From: Agrobacterium rubi TR3 = NBRC 13261
Lineage (GTDB): Bacteria; Pseudomonadota; Alphaproteobacteria; Rhizobiales; Rhizobiaceae
Assembly: GCF_000739935.1 (NCBI RefSeq)
Contig: NZ_BBJU01000024.1
Coordinates: 1 to 64,000 of the forward strand
Length of the DNA: 64,000 nucleotides
Reading direction: 5' to 3'
Of the stretch, positions 17,301-26,058 are shown piece by piece; the first letter of the stretch is position 1; every line of letters begins with the position of its first letter. Below the pieces are notes generated by a model. The model was not told the origin of the DNA and did not search any database. It saw only the letters and a list, made by a program, of their open reading frames with translations. The position numbers were made by a program, and so were the translations under genes.

Positions 17301-18197
17301 ATGAGTCGCTCTCGCTTGCCGCCATTGTCCGCCCTTCGCGCTTTCGAAGCCGCTGCACGGCGGGCGAGTTTCAAGGCGGCGGCTGAAGAACTCTCGGTGA
17401 CGCCGACGGCCATCAGCCATCAGATCAAGCAACTCGAAGCCCATATGGGCCTGCGCGTCCTGGACCGGTCGCCGAGAGCGGTGACGTTAACGCCGCAGGG
17501 CAAGACCCTGTACGAGGCGACGGCCTCTGGTTTCGGCGAAATCGAAAGAGCAGTCACGCGACTGCTGGCAGATACGACCCCGACGACAGTCACCCTCTCA
17601 TCCACCACTGCTTTTCTCAGCCACTGGCTGGTGCCGCGGATGGACACGCTCCGCCAGGCTGTTCCGATGATCGATCTCCGGCTGCATACGTCGAACTCCG
17701 TCGAGGACTTGCGGGCGGGTGGTGTCGAGACTGCAATACGTTACGGGCGTGGTCCCTTCCCCGGCGTGGTCAGTACCTACCTTTGCCGTGACGTGATGAC
17801 ACCCGTTTGTAGCGCACGGCTCGGTCTGTCCCACCCTGATGATCTGCGGCGCGCTATACTGATTCATATCGACGGACGAAACCGGCCCTCGCCGGAACCA
17901 GACTGGTTGCGCTGGTGCGCGCAGGCCGGTGTGGCCGACGTCGACACCAGTGTCGGACCCCGCTTTCCCGATAGCATGCTAGCCGTCCAGGCGGCTATCG
18001 CGGGACAAGGCGTGGTCATAGCCAGCCGGGTTCTGGTAGCGGATGCGCTTGCTGCGGGCTTGCTGATAGCGCCTTTTTCCGGGGAGCTTGCCGGAGATGC
18101 CTATCACTTTGCCTGCGCTATTGGGTTAGAAACAAGAGCTGACATCGTCGCACTTAGGGAGTGGTTTCAGGCATCGCTCGGGCCAATGTGTCATTAA
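17301..18197 (+). CDS. LysR-family transcriptional regulator (GcvA-like)
   Basis: The 298-residue protein begins with a helix-turn-helix of GcvA type: LPPLSALRAFEAAARRASFKAAAEELSVTPTAISHQIKQLE. The effector domain follows (TTAFLSHWLVPRMDTLRQAVPMIDLRLH). The gene diverges from phzF-like 16311-17183, which is its likely target; LysR proteins usually bind the shared spacer. The effector is unknown. Confidence 0.88.
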   Translation: MSRSRLPPLSALRAFEAAARRASFKAAAEELSVTPTAISHQIKQLEAHMGLRVLDRSPRAVTLTPQGKTLYEATASGFGEIERAVTRLLADTTPTTVTLSSTTAFLSHWLVPRMDTLRQAVPMIDLRLHTSNSVEDLRAGGVETAIRYGRGPFPGVVSTYLCRDVMTPVCSARLGLSHPDDLRRAILIHIDGRNRPSPEPDWLRWCAQAGVADVDTSVGPRFPDSMLAVQAAIAGQGVVIASRVLVADALAAGLLIAPFSGELAGDAYHFACAIGLETRADIVALREWFQASLGPMCH

Positions 18198-18216
18198 CGG
18201 ACCTCTTTCGGCAGAC

Positions 18217-18516
18217 GTGTCCATGGTCGATATGATGATCGAACTTGGTCCGGATTCTTTTGCGCCAACTCAACGCAATCTGAACGCCGGCAGTGGCGGC
18301 AATCTCAATCCGCGGCGCGCCATCATGAGAAAACCGCATATGGCGCTCACGTCACAGGCAGATAAATGGATATTCGATCGGCTCGAGAAGCCTCTGATGC
18401 GGTCTGGCGCGCTCGATCTCACTGATCCGCGTTTCGACCTACCGGCGGTGCAAGACAGCTCCCCGGGTGTGTTTGCGACCGTCCCACAGGTGCCAACGCA
18501 GTCTCCAGAGGAGTAG
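18217..18516 (+). CDS. Small protein of unknown function
   Basis: An open frame of up to 99 codons (GTG 18217; ATG 18223 also possible, and internal ATG 18328 would give about 62 residues). No domain is recognised. It ends 3 bases before the next gene, whose ribosome binding site (GAGGAG) lies in its last codons, so the two appear coupled. The N-terminal part is low in family-like character; the C-terminal part (DKWIFDRLEKPL, LDLTDPRFDLP) looks more like protein. Reality is uncertain. Confidence 0.45.
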   Translation: MSMVDMMIELGPDSFAPTQRNLNAGSGGNLNPRRAIMRKPHMALTSQADKWIFDRLEKPLMRSGALDLTDPRFDLPAVQDSSPGVFATVPQVPTQSPEE

Positions 18517-18519
18517 AAA

Positions 18520-18912
18520 ATGGATATACCGCACGTCTCTCGTCAGCCACCTGAGATCGGCAGCCGAGTGAAAATCTACTTTGACCGCACGTCTGGTGAT
18601 CTCATCATTGAGACCCCTAAAGGCCAGCGCAGCAGGGATTTCATGGGCGTTTGCATCAGCGACGCCGTCTTCGACACCGAGGCCACTGTAAGGGGCAGCA
18701 CCCGTTGCATCGTGACGGGAACTTTTCTTGCTGTCCCGGGTTCACGTGAGAGCCGCGATATCGAGTCGGAAATCCGCGCGCAGGGCAGATCGCATCTGGA
18801 GTTTTACTGGTGGCGAGATAAGACGTGGCCACTCCGCAAAGCGCGCCTAGCGTTCATTGCGAAGCCTCATGGTGGCTTCCCGACTTCGATGGTCGTCGAC
18901 GGAGGAGTCTGA
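18520..18912 (+). CDS. Protein of unknown function, 130 residues
   Basis: ATG 18520 has a strong ribosome binding site (CCAGAGGAG, 7 bases upstream). The protein is charged and probably soluble; it contains SRVKIYFDRTSGDLIIETPKG and a C-terminal YWWRDKTWPLRKARLAFI segment. No signal peptide or membrane segment is seen and no family is recognised. It follows the small gene at 18217 and converges with the gene at 18941, with a hairpin between them. Confidence 0.6.
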   Translation: MDIPHVSRQPPEIGSRVKIYFDRTSGDLIIETPKGQRSRDFMGVCISDAVFDTEATVRGSTRCIVTGTFLAVPGSRESRDIESEIRAQGRSHLEFYWWRDKTWPLRKARLAFIAKPHGGFPTSMVVDGGV

Positions 18913-18936
18913 CAGGGGGCGCCTCGGCGCCGTCTG
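18912..18936. terminator. Hairpin between convergent genes
   Basis: GGCGCC (18918-18923), a 2-base spacer, and GGCGCC (18926-18931), flanked by ACAG...CTGT, form a compact GC-rich stem between two converging genes. It has no U-tract; a bidirectional terminator is the simplest reading. Confidence 0.5.
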
Positions 18937-18940
18937 TAGT

Positions 18941-19342
18941 CTACAGATCAAAGATTTCGAGGCCTGGAATTATCATTTGCGCCGTTCCCAGCATTGGTCT
19001 GGGAAGTCTCGCTGCAAAGGCCTGCCGACCGCTATCGACAATTGCCATTATGCGATGTCGGCCGTCCATGACTGAGATCCAGCCCTCCTCTTTTGAGGTC
19101 GATGTCAGCACCGGAAAACCTATTGGTTGGTTGGAACCGACCCGGCGCACCCAATAGTCATATTTCCCTTGCTTGAAATCCACGCCGCCGCCTCTCCTAT
19201 CGATCGACCAAAACCATGGTGAATGATTTCCGAGGTGCTGATCAAACCCAGCACTCGGCACGTGGACGGTTACATAGTCGTCCAGGTCCGCGAGCGGCAC
19301 TTTTTCATTTGAGATATAGGTGAGGCCGAGAAGGGTCGTCAT
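18941..19342 (-). CDS. Possible plasmid fertility-inhibition-like / ParB-nuclease-like small protein
   Basis: The 133-residue protein has no signal. Its middle and end (HSPWFWSIDRRGGG, GWISVMDGRHRIMAIVDSG) recall small plasmid proteins of the fertility-inhibition (FiwA/PifC-like) type and the GRHR motif of ParB-like nuclease domains. Both readings are from memory and are weak. If correct, it would block transfer of a co-resident plasmid through its own or another conjugation system. It stands alone, convergent with 18520-18912. Confidence 0.5.
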   Translation of the reverse strand: MTTLLGLTYISNEKVPLADLDDYVTVHVPSAGFDQHLGNHSPWFWSIDRRGGGVDFKQGKYDYWVRRVGSNQPIGFPVLTSTSKEEGWISVMDGRHRIMAIVDSGRQAFAARLPRPMLGTAQMIIPGLEIFDL

Positions 19343-19439
19343 GGAGCGAGCATCTCTGATGGAATTATAGGGTTGTCGTAAATCACATGAAATTGCTGGT
19401 CAGGAGGTGAAACCAACACCCCGACATAAAGTCGGCCAT

Positions 19440-20432
19440 TTAACCCTGCGTCCGGAAGCGTCGAAGGGCGCGCGGCGAACGGCGGTCAAGAAGCAGGACC
19501 CCGTCAAGGCCGGACGAAACACTTCTATCCTGCCGACCCGCATAGTTCTGCGACCGATCTTCAAGGGCAGAGAAGACCTGGGCGACACGCCTGCGACGCG
19601 TTGCTTCAGTCGGGGGCCGCTCTTGTACCAAGGCAAGGATTTCCTTGTCGATACCCAAGAACACACCATCATCGATCTCGCGGCCGACATAACCCGCACC
19701 AACCTGATCGGATAGATCAAGTACCGGCTGATCGAGGATAAAGGAGTAGGCTCGTGTAATCGCTTCGAAGAGATCAAACGTCACGGTGATGCCGTCACCC
19801 TTTGCCGGCGGATCCAGCACTCTGCCCTCTGCACCACCGGCCTTGAACATGAAGAAGCTTGCACAGCGCGTGGTCGGCGCCCGTCCGTTGACCGTGTGAA
19901 GCGCCGAAACCTGCCCCAGTGCCTTCGCAACGGTGCTTGCGGCTGGCGCTCGGATGCGACCCTTACTCTCGAACACGTGGCGTTCCCTTCGCTTGATGCC
20001 GATAAAGTCGGGACGCGATTTTGGAGGAGGAGGCGCTGCGCCAGCCTTCGGCACGACCGGAGCCGATGGGGATCCCCATCGGCAGGAGGCAAGACCGGCG
20101 ACATGCACGAGATACTGGACGCTCATCTGACTCTGAGCATACCAGTGCGTGAATGCCTCGCCGAAAAGGAACGAAACCCCCACCTTCTCCGACTGCTCCA
20201 AACTCCGAAAATAGGCCGTCGTGTTCAAGGAGGCATCCAGATAGCCCGTCGCCATCGCGACCAGCATTTTCTCCCGCCAGGGGCCAACGGTACGGACAGC
20301 GGCTCGACGGCTGGGATAGCCGACGGTCAGCAACGAGCGGATGATGTCGGCATGTGTCGCTGGCAACGTTTTCGTGCCATTCAACGCCGTAAATCGCCCC
20401 GAGAAGTTTGCGGAAGTGACTGTAACGGGCAT
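19440..20432 (-). CDS. Unknown protein with a PD-(D/E)xK-like motif, third gene of a RES operon
   Basis: The 330-residue protein has no recognised family. A central stretch, RPDFIGIKRRERHVFESKGR, places Asp before E-x-K in the spacing of PD-(D/E)xK nucleases. A proline-rich linker (APPPPKSRP) precedes it. The start lies 2 bases after the RES toxin stop, so it belongs to the same minus-strand operon. It could be a nuclease effector or an accessory to the toxin-antitoxin pair; both are inference. Confidence 0.55.
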   Translation of the reverse strand: MPVTVTSANFSGRFTALNGTKTLPATHADIIRSLLTVGYPSRRAAVRTVGPWREKMLVAMATGYLDASLNTTAYFRSLEQSEKVGVSFLFGEAFTHWYAQSQMSVQYLVHVAGLASCRWGSPSAPVVPKAGAAPPPPKSRPDFIGIKRRERHVFESKGRIRAPAASTVAKALGQVSALHTVNGRAPTTRCASFFMFKAGGAEGRVLDPPAKGDGITVTFDLFEAITRAYSFILDQPVLDLSDQVGAGYVGREIDDGVFLGIDKEILALVQERPPTEATRRRRVAQVFSALEDRSQNYAGRQDRSVSSGLDGVLLLDRRSPRALRRFRTQG

Positions 20433-20434
20433 GC

Positions 20435-21019
20435 CTAACGCCCAGCCCGGATCGACACCCCGATAGACCGCAGGGCGGGTATCAGGTCGGCTTGACGAAC
20501 CAACTCGACCGCCGGAGAGGCGACAAGTTTCTCACCGACAGCTCGATCGTAGACCGCCACGCAATCTGCCGCCGTGAGGCGTGAGGAATAGAGCAATCCA
20601 TCGACAGCATAGGATCGAAAGATCGACTCGCTCAGTCTCTGCCCTTCCTGATGTTCCTTGCCCCGGGCTGCGTCCGTGCTGACGCCCAACCTCAGGAGGC
20701 CGGTCGTGCGCAGGTCGAGAAGAATGAGAGCATCCGTGGCCGTCACCTCAGTGACCGACCAGTCCTCGATTTCGCTCTCATCCAGCACTCGCTCCTGGGT
20801 CCCCTCGAAGCGGTCGCGCACAATCGTCTCCGCAATCGCGGTCGCGAGATCATATGCGGCATAAAGCAGTCGGAACATCTGGTTGGGGCTCGAGAATCGC
20901 GATTGGCCGAAACCCATGCCAAGCGGGGTCGACATGTGGGCTACAGGTATAATGCGGACATAAGATTGCGGGAGAAAGGCAAGCGCGAGCTCCCGAACCG
21001 TTTGGGGATCAAGTTTCAC
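20435..21019 (-). CDS. RES-domain toxin
   Basis: The 194-residue protein carries the RES signature in order: Arg in SRFSSPNQMFRLLYAA, Glu in ATAIAETIVRDRF, and Ser in LLYSSRLTAADCVAVYDRA. RES toxins of type II toxin-antitoxin systems degrade or modify NAD+ and stop growth. The Xre/MbcA-type partner at 21028 is directly upstream in the same operon, 8 bases apart, antitoxin first. On a plasmid this usually supports maintenance or phage defence. Confidence 0.85.
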   Translation of the reverse strand: MKLDPQTVRELALAFLPQSYVRIIPVAHMSTPLGMGFGQSRFSSPNQMFRLLYAAYDLATAIAETIVRDRFEGTQERVLDESEIEDWSVTEVTATDALILLDLRTTGLLRLGVSTDAARGKEHQEGQRLSESIFRSYAVDGLLYSSRLTAADCVAVYDRAVGEKLVASPAVELVRQADLIPALRSIGVSIRAGR

Positions 21020-21027
21020 GATTCAGC

Positions 21028-21744
21028 TCAACCAAAATCGCGCTCAGCTGCATCCAGAACCTCGTCCAGATTGCCCATCTTGAGATTGTCGAGCGGCGTT
21101 CCGCCTATGCTTGGCTTCGGCTGGATCAACCATTGCCACGCTACACGCGGATTGCGGATGATTTTGGTGACCTGAGGCATGCCCTCGACCGGCCGACCAT
21201 CCACAAACTGAGCCAGGGGAAAGACATGCTTTCGCTCGCCCCTGAGCAGACCGACGACAGCTCCGCGCTTGTGCCAGTCGTGCAGGGTCGATCGCTTCGT
21301 GCCGAACTTCTTCTCGATATCGCCCGGACCGGCGACCGGACCGGCCCAGTCTTCGATGCGGGTTGGCGTCGCAAATTCGTCGAGCCTGCGGCGCCCTTCC
21401 TCAATGTCTACCGATTGCCCCAGACCACCACCTCGGCTGACCTCCACAGGTTTTTCGACCGATACCTCCGCGAGCACATGACCTGGCTTCGCAGCCAGTT
21501 CGGCGACGGCGGCTTCCACAATATGGGCGAGTTCCGTTTCGTCGTCGGCAATCCGACGCTGTTGCTCGACAGAAAGGCGCGCTGCTACCGCAGAGACCAC
21601 GGCCATGACCCTGCCAGTCGCTGCAAGAGCCGGCTTTGAAAGGCCTGGATTGTGTCGGGCCAGAACCTTGAGAACATCGGCTACCGCAGCTGGATTGACT
21701 TCTAGCTTTGCGCCCATCTGCGTTTTACGGGTGACAGCAACCAT
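21028..21744 (-). CDS. Antitoxin-like DNA-binding protein paired with the RES toxin
   Basis: The 238-residue protein ends with the Xre/MbcA/ParS-like toxin-binding pattern: PRVAWQWLIQPKPSIGGTPLDNL followed by MGNLDEVLDAAERDFG. A helix-turn-helix-like stretch (GDIEKKFGTKRSTLHDWHKRG, about residues 140-160) precedes it. It is longer than usual for this class because of an extra N-terminal region of about 130 residues. It leads the operon and should neutralise the RES toxin and repress its own promoter. Confidence 0.7.
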   Translation of the reverse strand: MVAVTRKTQMGAKLEVNPAAVADVLKVLARHNPGLSKPALAATGRVMAVVSAVAARLSVEQQRRIADDETELAHIVEAAVAELAAKPGHVLAEVSVEKPVEVSRGGGLGQSVDIEEGRRRLDEFATPTRIEDWAGPVAGPGDIEKKFGTKRSTLHDWHKRGAVVGLLRGERKHVFPLAQFVDGRPVEGMPQVTKIIRNPRVAWQWLIQPKPSIGGTPLDNLKMGNLDEVLDAAERDFG

Positions 21745-21977
21745 CTTCGTCTTCCTTCTTGACTACAGCCAAGATAATGCGGATTGTCCGATTTGTCCAG
21801 ATTGTTGCCCTCAGATTCGGGAGCGGCCAGCACTGAGGCCCTTAGAGATTTGATGGCAAACTTACCCTCTTTTTATCGACCTGATTTACAGACGGGCAGT
21901 TAGGCTTATTCGCGTATTACTATCGGACTTTTTAGTTTGCGTATTTTTCTACTTGGCACGAGGGTTGTCGTTTCGCA

Positions 21978-23165
21978 ATGGAAGAGCACGAAATACGGAA
22001 ATGGCTGAAGGAATTTCCCGGAGCGCGCCGCGCCGCGAATGGTTTCATCATCGGCGATGAACGTGGCGAGTTCTACGTCACAGGGATCGAACCACGCGAT
22101 CCAGATCTCAGCAACGAAGAACTGGTTTATGCGCCCTTCTGCTCTAAGAATGAGATTCTCCGGCTGAGGTCGTTGAGAAGCGCGCATGACTACTTGCTGC
22201 GAATTCGGGCTAACTCCGTTGCCGATTCTCCTCGAGTTACGAGGGTGCTTGCCCACCGGAAGCGTGCATTCCAGCAGAACGGTCGCCCTTGGACTCTGAC
22301 GTCCTATTACGAAACCGTCAATTTGGCTCCGAGACGCTATCTTGAGCGACTGCCGAAGGCCTTACGAAAATCCGCTCGCTCAATCCCATATGGCTACGTC
22401 CCAACCCTGGAAGTGAACGCGGCTTGCTTAAAATCCCTGGTAGGCGAGGTGATCATCGTCTCCGAAGCGTTGCGCTACTTCCTCTATTTCATGACTGTAT
22501 GTTTTCATGGCGCACACTATGAATTTCCGATGGGCGACCGGATTGATGCAGCCTTAATCGCCCTGCGGACGATGATAGGGTCAGAAGCCCAGGACTTTGA
22601 CATCGATCCGCGAGCTAAACTTCCAGCGAGTGTGGACGCTGCTATCAAGCGCGATGTAGACGACATGCTCGAATTCACATTCGGGCATGAGTTTAGTCAT
22701 TTGCTTCTAGGTCATATGGAAGAAGCATCTTCGACCGAAAATCTGGAGGATCTAAAAACCTATAACCACGATCTAGAATTCAGTGCTGACCTCCACGCGA
22801 TTACAGCCATCGGGTCGGATAAAGATGCAAAACTCCGCCTTTCCAACGGCGCCTATCACATATTTCTCTTCCTCCACTTAATTGAACTTTTGGGCTCCCG
22901 ATTTCTCGACATACCTCGGTTTTCGGTATCCGAGACCCATCCAGCGCCGCTTGAACGGCTGTATGCGCTGAAGGCAGCGCTTGGAGATAGGAACCAACCA
23001 ACAAAGCAACATCTGGACGCACTCGTAAAGCACGTCGGCGTGGTGGCCGAGGCGCTAACACAACGAATCGACGGTGCGCCGCGGAGCGATCTGTTGTCAT
23101 TTTATGGCTCCATGTATTTATTTGGCCTTGGTGGTGAAATGCGAGAGGACAGAATTGATTTCTGA
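21978..23165 (+). CDS. Zinc metallopeptidase-like protein (HExxH), partner of the downstream helicase
   Basis: The 395-residue protein has HEFSH at residues 237-241, in a helix continued by LLLGH, and a downstream E267-x-x-A-D (LEFSADLHAI) fitting the third zinc ligand of gluzincins. The first 200 residues resemble nothing I recognise. No signal peptide is present, so it is probably cytoplasmic, although SEALRYFLYFMTVCF is hydrophobic. It is transcribed in the same direction as the helicase gene 202 bases downstream. The start, ATG 21978, has only a weak ribosome binding site. Function is not known; a peptidase paired with a helicase-nuclease suggests immunity. Confidence 0.7.
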   Translation: MEEHEIRKWLKEFPGARRAANGFIIGDERGEFYVTGIEPRDPDLSNEELVYAPFCSKNEILRLRSLRSAHDYLLRIRANSVADSPRVTRVLAHRKRAFQQNGRPWTLTSYYETVNLAPRRYLERLPKALRKSARSIPYGYVPTLEVNAACLKSLVGEVIIVSEALRYFLYFMTVCFHGAHYEFPMGDRIDAALIALRTMIGSEAQDFDIDPRAKLPASVDAAIKRDVDDMLEFTFGHEFSHLLLGHMEEASSTENLEDLKTYNHDLEFSADLHAITAIGSDKDAKLRLSNGAYHIFLFLHLIELLGSRFLDIPRFSVSETHPAPLERLYALKAALGDRNQPTKQHLDALVKHVGVVAEALTQRIDGAPRSDLLSFYGSMYLFGLGGEMREDRIDF

Positions 23166-23367
23166 CTTTCAACCTTGGACGTCTGTGAATTAGTGGATGC
23201 AGAAAACATGGTTTGTCATCCTGCTCCTGCCATATCGTTAGGCGTCAGTAACGCCCGCCGAAAAAATAACCTGCAACACGTCTTTCTAAGTAGTAGGTAT
23301 TTTCAATGCCTCTCTCTTGGGCATACATCTGTTAAAGCAGAACTGTCGGTAAAATGGGGGGCAAGAG

Positions 23368-25878
23368 GTGGTCGATTTCAAAAAGCTTCGCGAGGACAAG
23401 GCAAAGCCGAAGCCCGTCGCCCCACGAGATATCTTTCATTCCCTGCCGAAAGCCGTCGGGATCAATGACCTTTATGTTAGCCAAGCCGAAGCTCTCGATG
23501 CTTGGTATCCATCCCGGAGAAACGACAAGGATGTCGTTGTAAAACTGCATACGGGGGGAGGAAAGACCCTGGTTGCGCTTCTCATGGCACAATCAACCAT
23601 GAATGAACTCGGTGAACCCGTTCTTTATCTCGCACCAACTACCCAGCTCGTCGAACAGGTTATTGCCAAAGCGACTGAATATGGAATCCGCGCGGTGCCC
23701 TACACGAGGGGGCAGCCTTTAGCCTCCGAGTTTCTTGATGGTAACGCCGTTCTCGTGGGGGCCTACGAGAGCCTTTTCAGTGGTCGCAGCAAATTTGGTG
23801 TTCGAGGTTCCGCCAAACCGGCAGTGAAAGTCGGAGGCATCATCTTAGACGACGCGCACGTCGCGCTTTCCTCTGTTCGTAAAGCATTCAGCCTGACGAT
23901 CACATCGAAAGACCACCTCGAGGTCTATCAGGAGATGGCGGATCGTTTCAGGGGCGCGTTCGACGAGGTCGGACGAGGCGGCGCCTTTGCTGACATCACG
24001 AGGGGGAAGGACTTCGGCGTGATCGAGGTCCCCAGCTGGGCTTGGCTGTCCAAGGTCCCCGAAGTTCGGGAATTTCTTTCACAGCATGTCGAGGGCGTCG
24101 ATCCCTACATATGGCCTCTCCTACGTGACAATCTGGCCATGTGCCACTGCCTCTTCAGCCGCAAATCGGTGACGATCACCCCCACCTTTCCGCCGGTTGA
24201 TCTTCTTCCGACGTTCGATGACGCTAAACGCCGGATCTACATGTCTGCTACGATTTCGGACGACAGCGAGATTGTTCGCACATTCGGTGCCTCCCCTGCT
24301 GCAGTTGGCAGACCGATTCAGTCTTCATCGCTCGCGGGTGTAGGCGAGCGCATGATCTTGGTGCCCGAGCTGATGCCGCTCGGCAATGTCGCTATCACAC
24401 CGATGGTTAAACAGATCGCGAAATGGATTGCCGGTTACGCCGGCGTCGCGATTTTGGCGCCGTCCGGGACCGTTGCCAAAGGATGGTTGGATACTGCGGA
24501 ATATCCAGAGACAAGTGAAGCGGTTAGCCACCGTATAAAAGATATGCAGGCCGGATCGTTCAAGGGTCCGATCGTTCTTGCTAACCGGTACGACGGCATT
24601 GATTTGGCTGGTCAGTCTTGCCGCCTGCTGATTATGGATGGCCTGCCACAGGGTACGACCGACTACGATATGTTTCGGACGAGTGTTCTTGCAGATTCCG
24701 CGGTCAACTCGTTGTTGGCCCAGCGGATCGAGCAGGGCCTAGGGCGCGGCTCTAGGGGGGGCGGCGATTTCTGCGTGGTCGTCCTGACGGGAAGCGATTT
24801 GGTTGCATGGATCGGACGCAAGAAGAACCTTGAGCATCTGACCGCGAGCAGCCGGGTACAACTCAACGTGGGACAGGAAGTGAGTGAGGCTGTCGCCAGC
24901 TATCAGGAAATTGGCGAAACGATGCTCAAGTGTTTGAACAGGGATCCGGATTGGGTTGCCTACCATGCGTCAGAGTTGGCAGCCGCCACCCGGCCCCCGG
25001 GGATCGACGAACTGTCGCTGAAGGTCGCCGGTGCTGAGCGCAGGGCTTTCCGGCTGGAAAGAGTGGGACAGTATGAAAGCGCCATTCAAGAACTCGAACA
25101 CCTGATTTCCTCACCAGACCTTGCCCAGGATGGTCAGAGAAGGGCATGGCTTTCCTCGTTGGCAGCTCGCATCGCTTTCCATATGAATGATGATCACAAA
25201 GGTCAGCGACTTCAGACGTCAGCTTTCGCAACCAACAACAACCATATCCCACCTCGCATCCGACCGGCCTACATTCCGCGACCAATGGCTGGTCCACAAT
25301 CCATGGCGATTGTTAGCCGAATCCTCGAATATCAACGTCGTGGATCGCTCATTCCTGCTTATAACGAAGCGGTCTCGGCTTTAGTGCCCGACGCCTCCCC
25401 TTTCCAATATGAGGAAGCGTTAAAGAACCTTGGAGCATATCTTGGTTTTGACGCCGAGCGGCCGGAAGCAGTGCACAAAACAGGGCCTGATGTTTTGTGG
25501 CGAACGAGCGGTTTGTTCGATTTCGTCATAGAAGCCAAAAGCGACAAGGAGAAGGACAACCCGCTCTACAAGAACGACCATGCTCAACTCCTAGAAGCCG
25601 AGCAATGGTTCAGGCGATGCTATCCCGGAAGGCAGTCTTTGCGGGTTTCGGCGCTTCCGGAGCCCATCGCCGATCGGAAAGCAAGCACCCAGGGAACGTA
25701 CGCCCTCAAATTGGAGGAAGTGACAAAGCTCGTCGGAGCGGTCCGCAATCTCTATGTCTATCTAATTGGGCAACCCGGAGACAGGGAGGCTCTTCAAGAG
25801 CGCTGTGAGGCTGAATTGCGTCGTACTGGCCTAACGCCGGACGGCATCAAGACGATCTATTTAACTGAGTTCAAATGA
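23368..25878 (+). CDS. Superfamily 2 DEAD/DEAH-type helicase with C-terminal nuclease-like motif
   Basis: The 836-residue protein starts at GTG 23368. Helicase motifs appear in order: Walker A HTGGGKT (61-67), motif Ia APTTQLVEQV (89-98), motif II as DDAH (161-164) in place of DEAH, motif III YMSATIS, and motif VI QRIEQGLGRGSRGGG. Near the C-terminus LFDFVIEAKSDK gives D718...E722-x-K724, a PD-(D/E)xK-type nuclease pattern. The layout resembles defence helicase-nucleases. It follows the zinc-peptidase-like gene. No known named system is recognised; restriction-like or anti-plasmid activity is inference. Confidence 0.75.
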   Translation: MVDFKKLREDKAKPKPVAPRDIFHSLPKAVGINDLYVSQAEALDAWYPSRRNDKDVVVKLHTGGGKTLVALLMAQSTMNELGEPVLYLAPTTQLVEQVIAKATEYGIRAVPYTRGQPLASEFLDGNAVLVGAYESLFSGRSKFGVRGSAKPAVKVGGIILDDAHVALSSVRKAFSLTITSKDHLEVYQEMADRFRGAFDEVGRGGAFADITRGKDFGVIEVPSWAWLSKVPEVREFLSQHVEGVDPYIWPLLRDNLAMCHCLFSRKSVTITPTFPPVDLLPTFDDAKRRIYMSATISDDSEIVRTFGASPAAVGRPIQSSSLAGVGERMILVPELMPLGNVAITPMVKQIAKWIAGYAGVAILAPSGTVAKGWLDTAEYPETSEAVSHRIKDMQAGSFKGPIVLANRYDGIDLAGQSCRLLIMDGLPQGTTDYDMFRTSVLADSAVNSLLAQRIEQGLGRGSRGGGDFCVVVLTGSDLVAWIGRKKNLEHLTASSRVQLNVGQEVSEAVASYQEIGETMLKCLNRDPDWVAYHASELAAATRPPGIDELSLKVAGAERRAFRLERVGQYESAIQELEHLISSPDLAQDGQRRAWLSSLAARIAFHMNDDHKGQRLQTSAFATNNNHIPPRIRPAYIPRPMAGPQSMAIVSRILEYQRRGSLIPAYNEAVSALVPDASPFQYEEALKNLGAYLGFDAERPEAVHKTGPDVLWRTSGLFDFVIEAKSDKEKDNPLYKNDHAQLLEAEQWFRRCYPGRQSLRVSALPEPIADRKASTQGTYALKLEEVTKLVGAVRNLYVYLIGQPGDREALQERCEAELRRTGLTPDGIKTIYLTEFK

Positions 25879-26058
25879 ACGTTGCCGCCCTCTCCTGCGG
25901 ATTTTTACGGCGGCGAATGCGTGTCGTTTGCGACATGCGTCGCCACGAATGAGCCGCGAAACAAAAGGAATTCTATGACCAGAAACATCTAAACGCGCGA
26001 GGACGCGACCGCCTCAATTCGTTCAATTCTCGCACCGACCATGTTTGCCGCCTTCACA

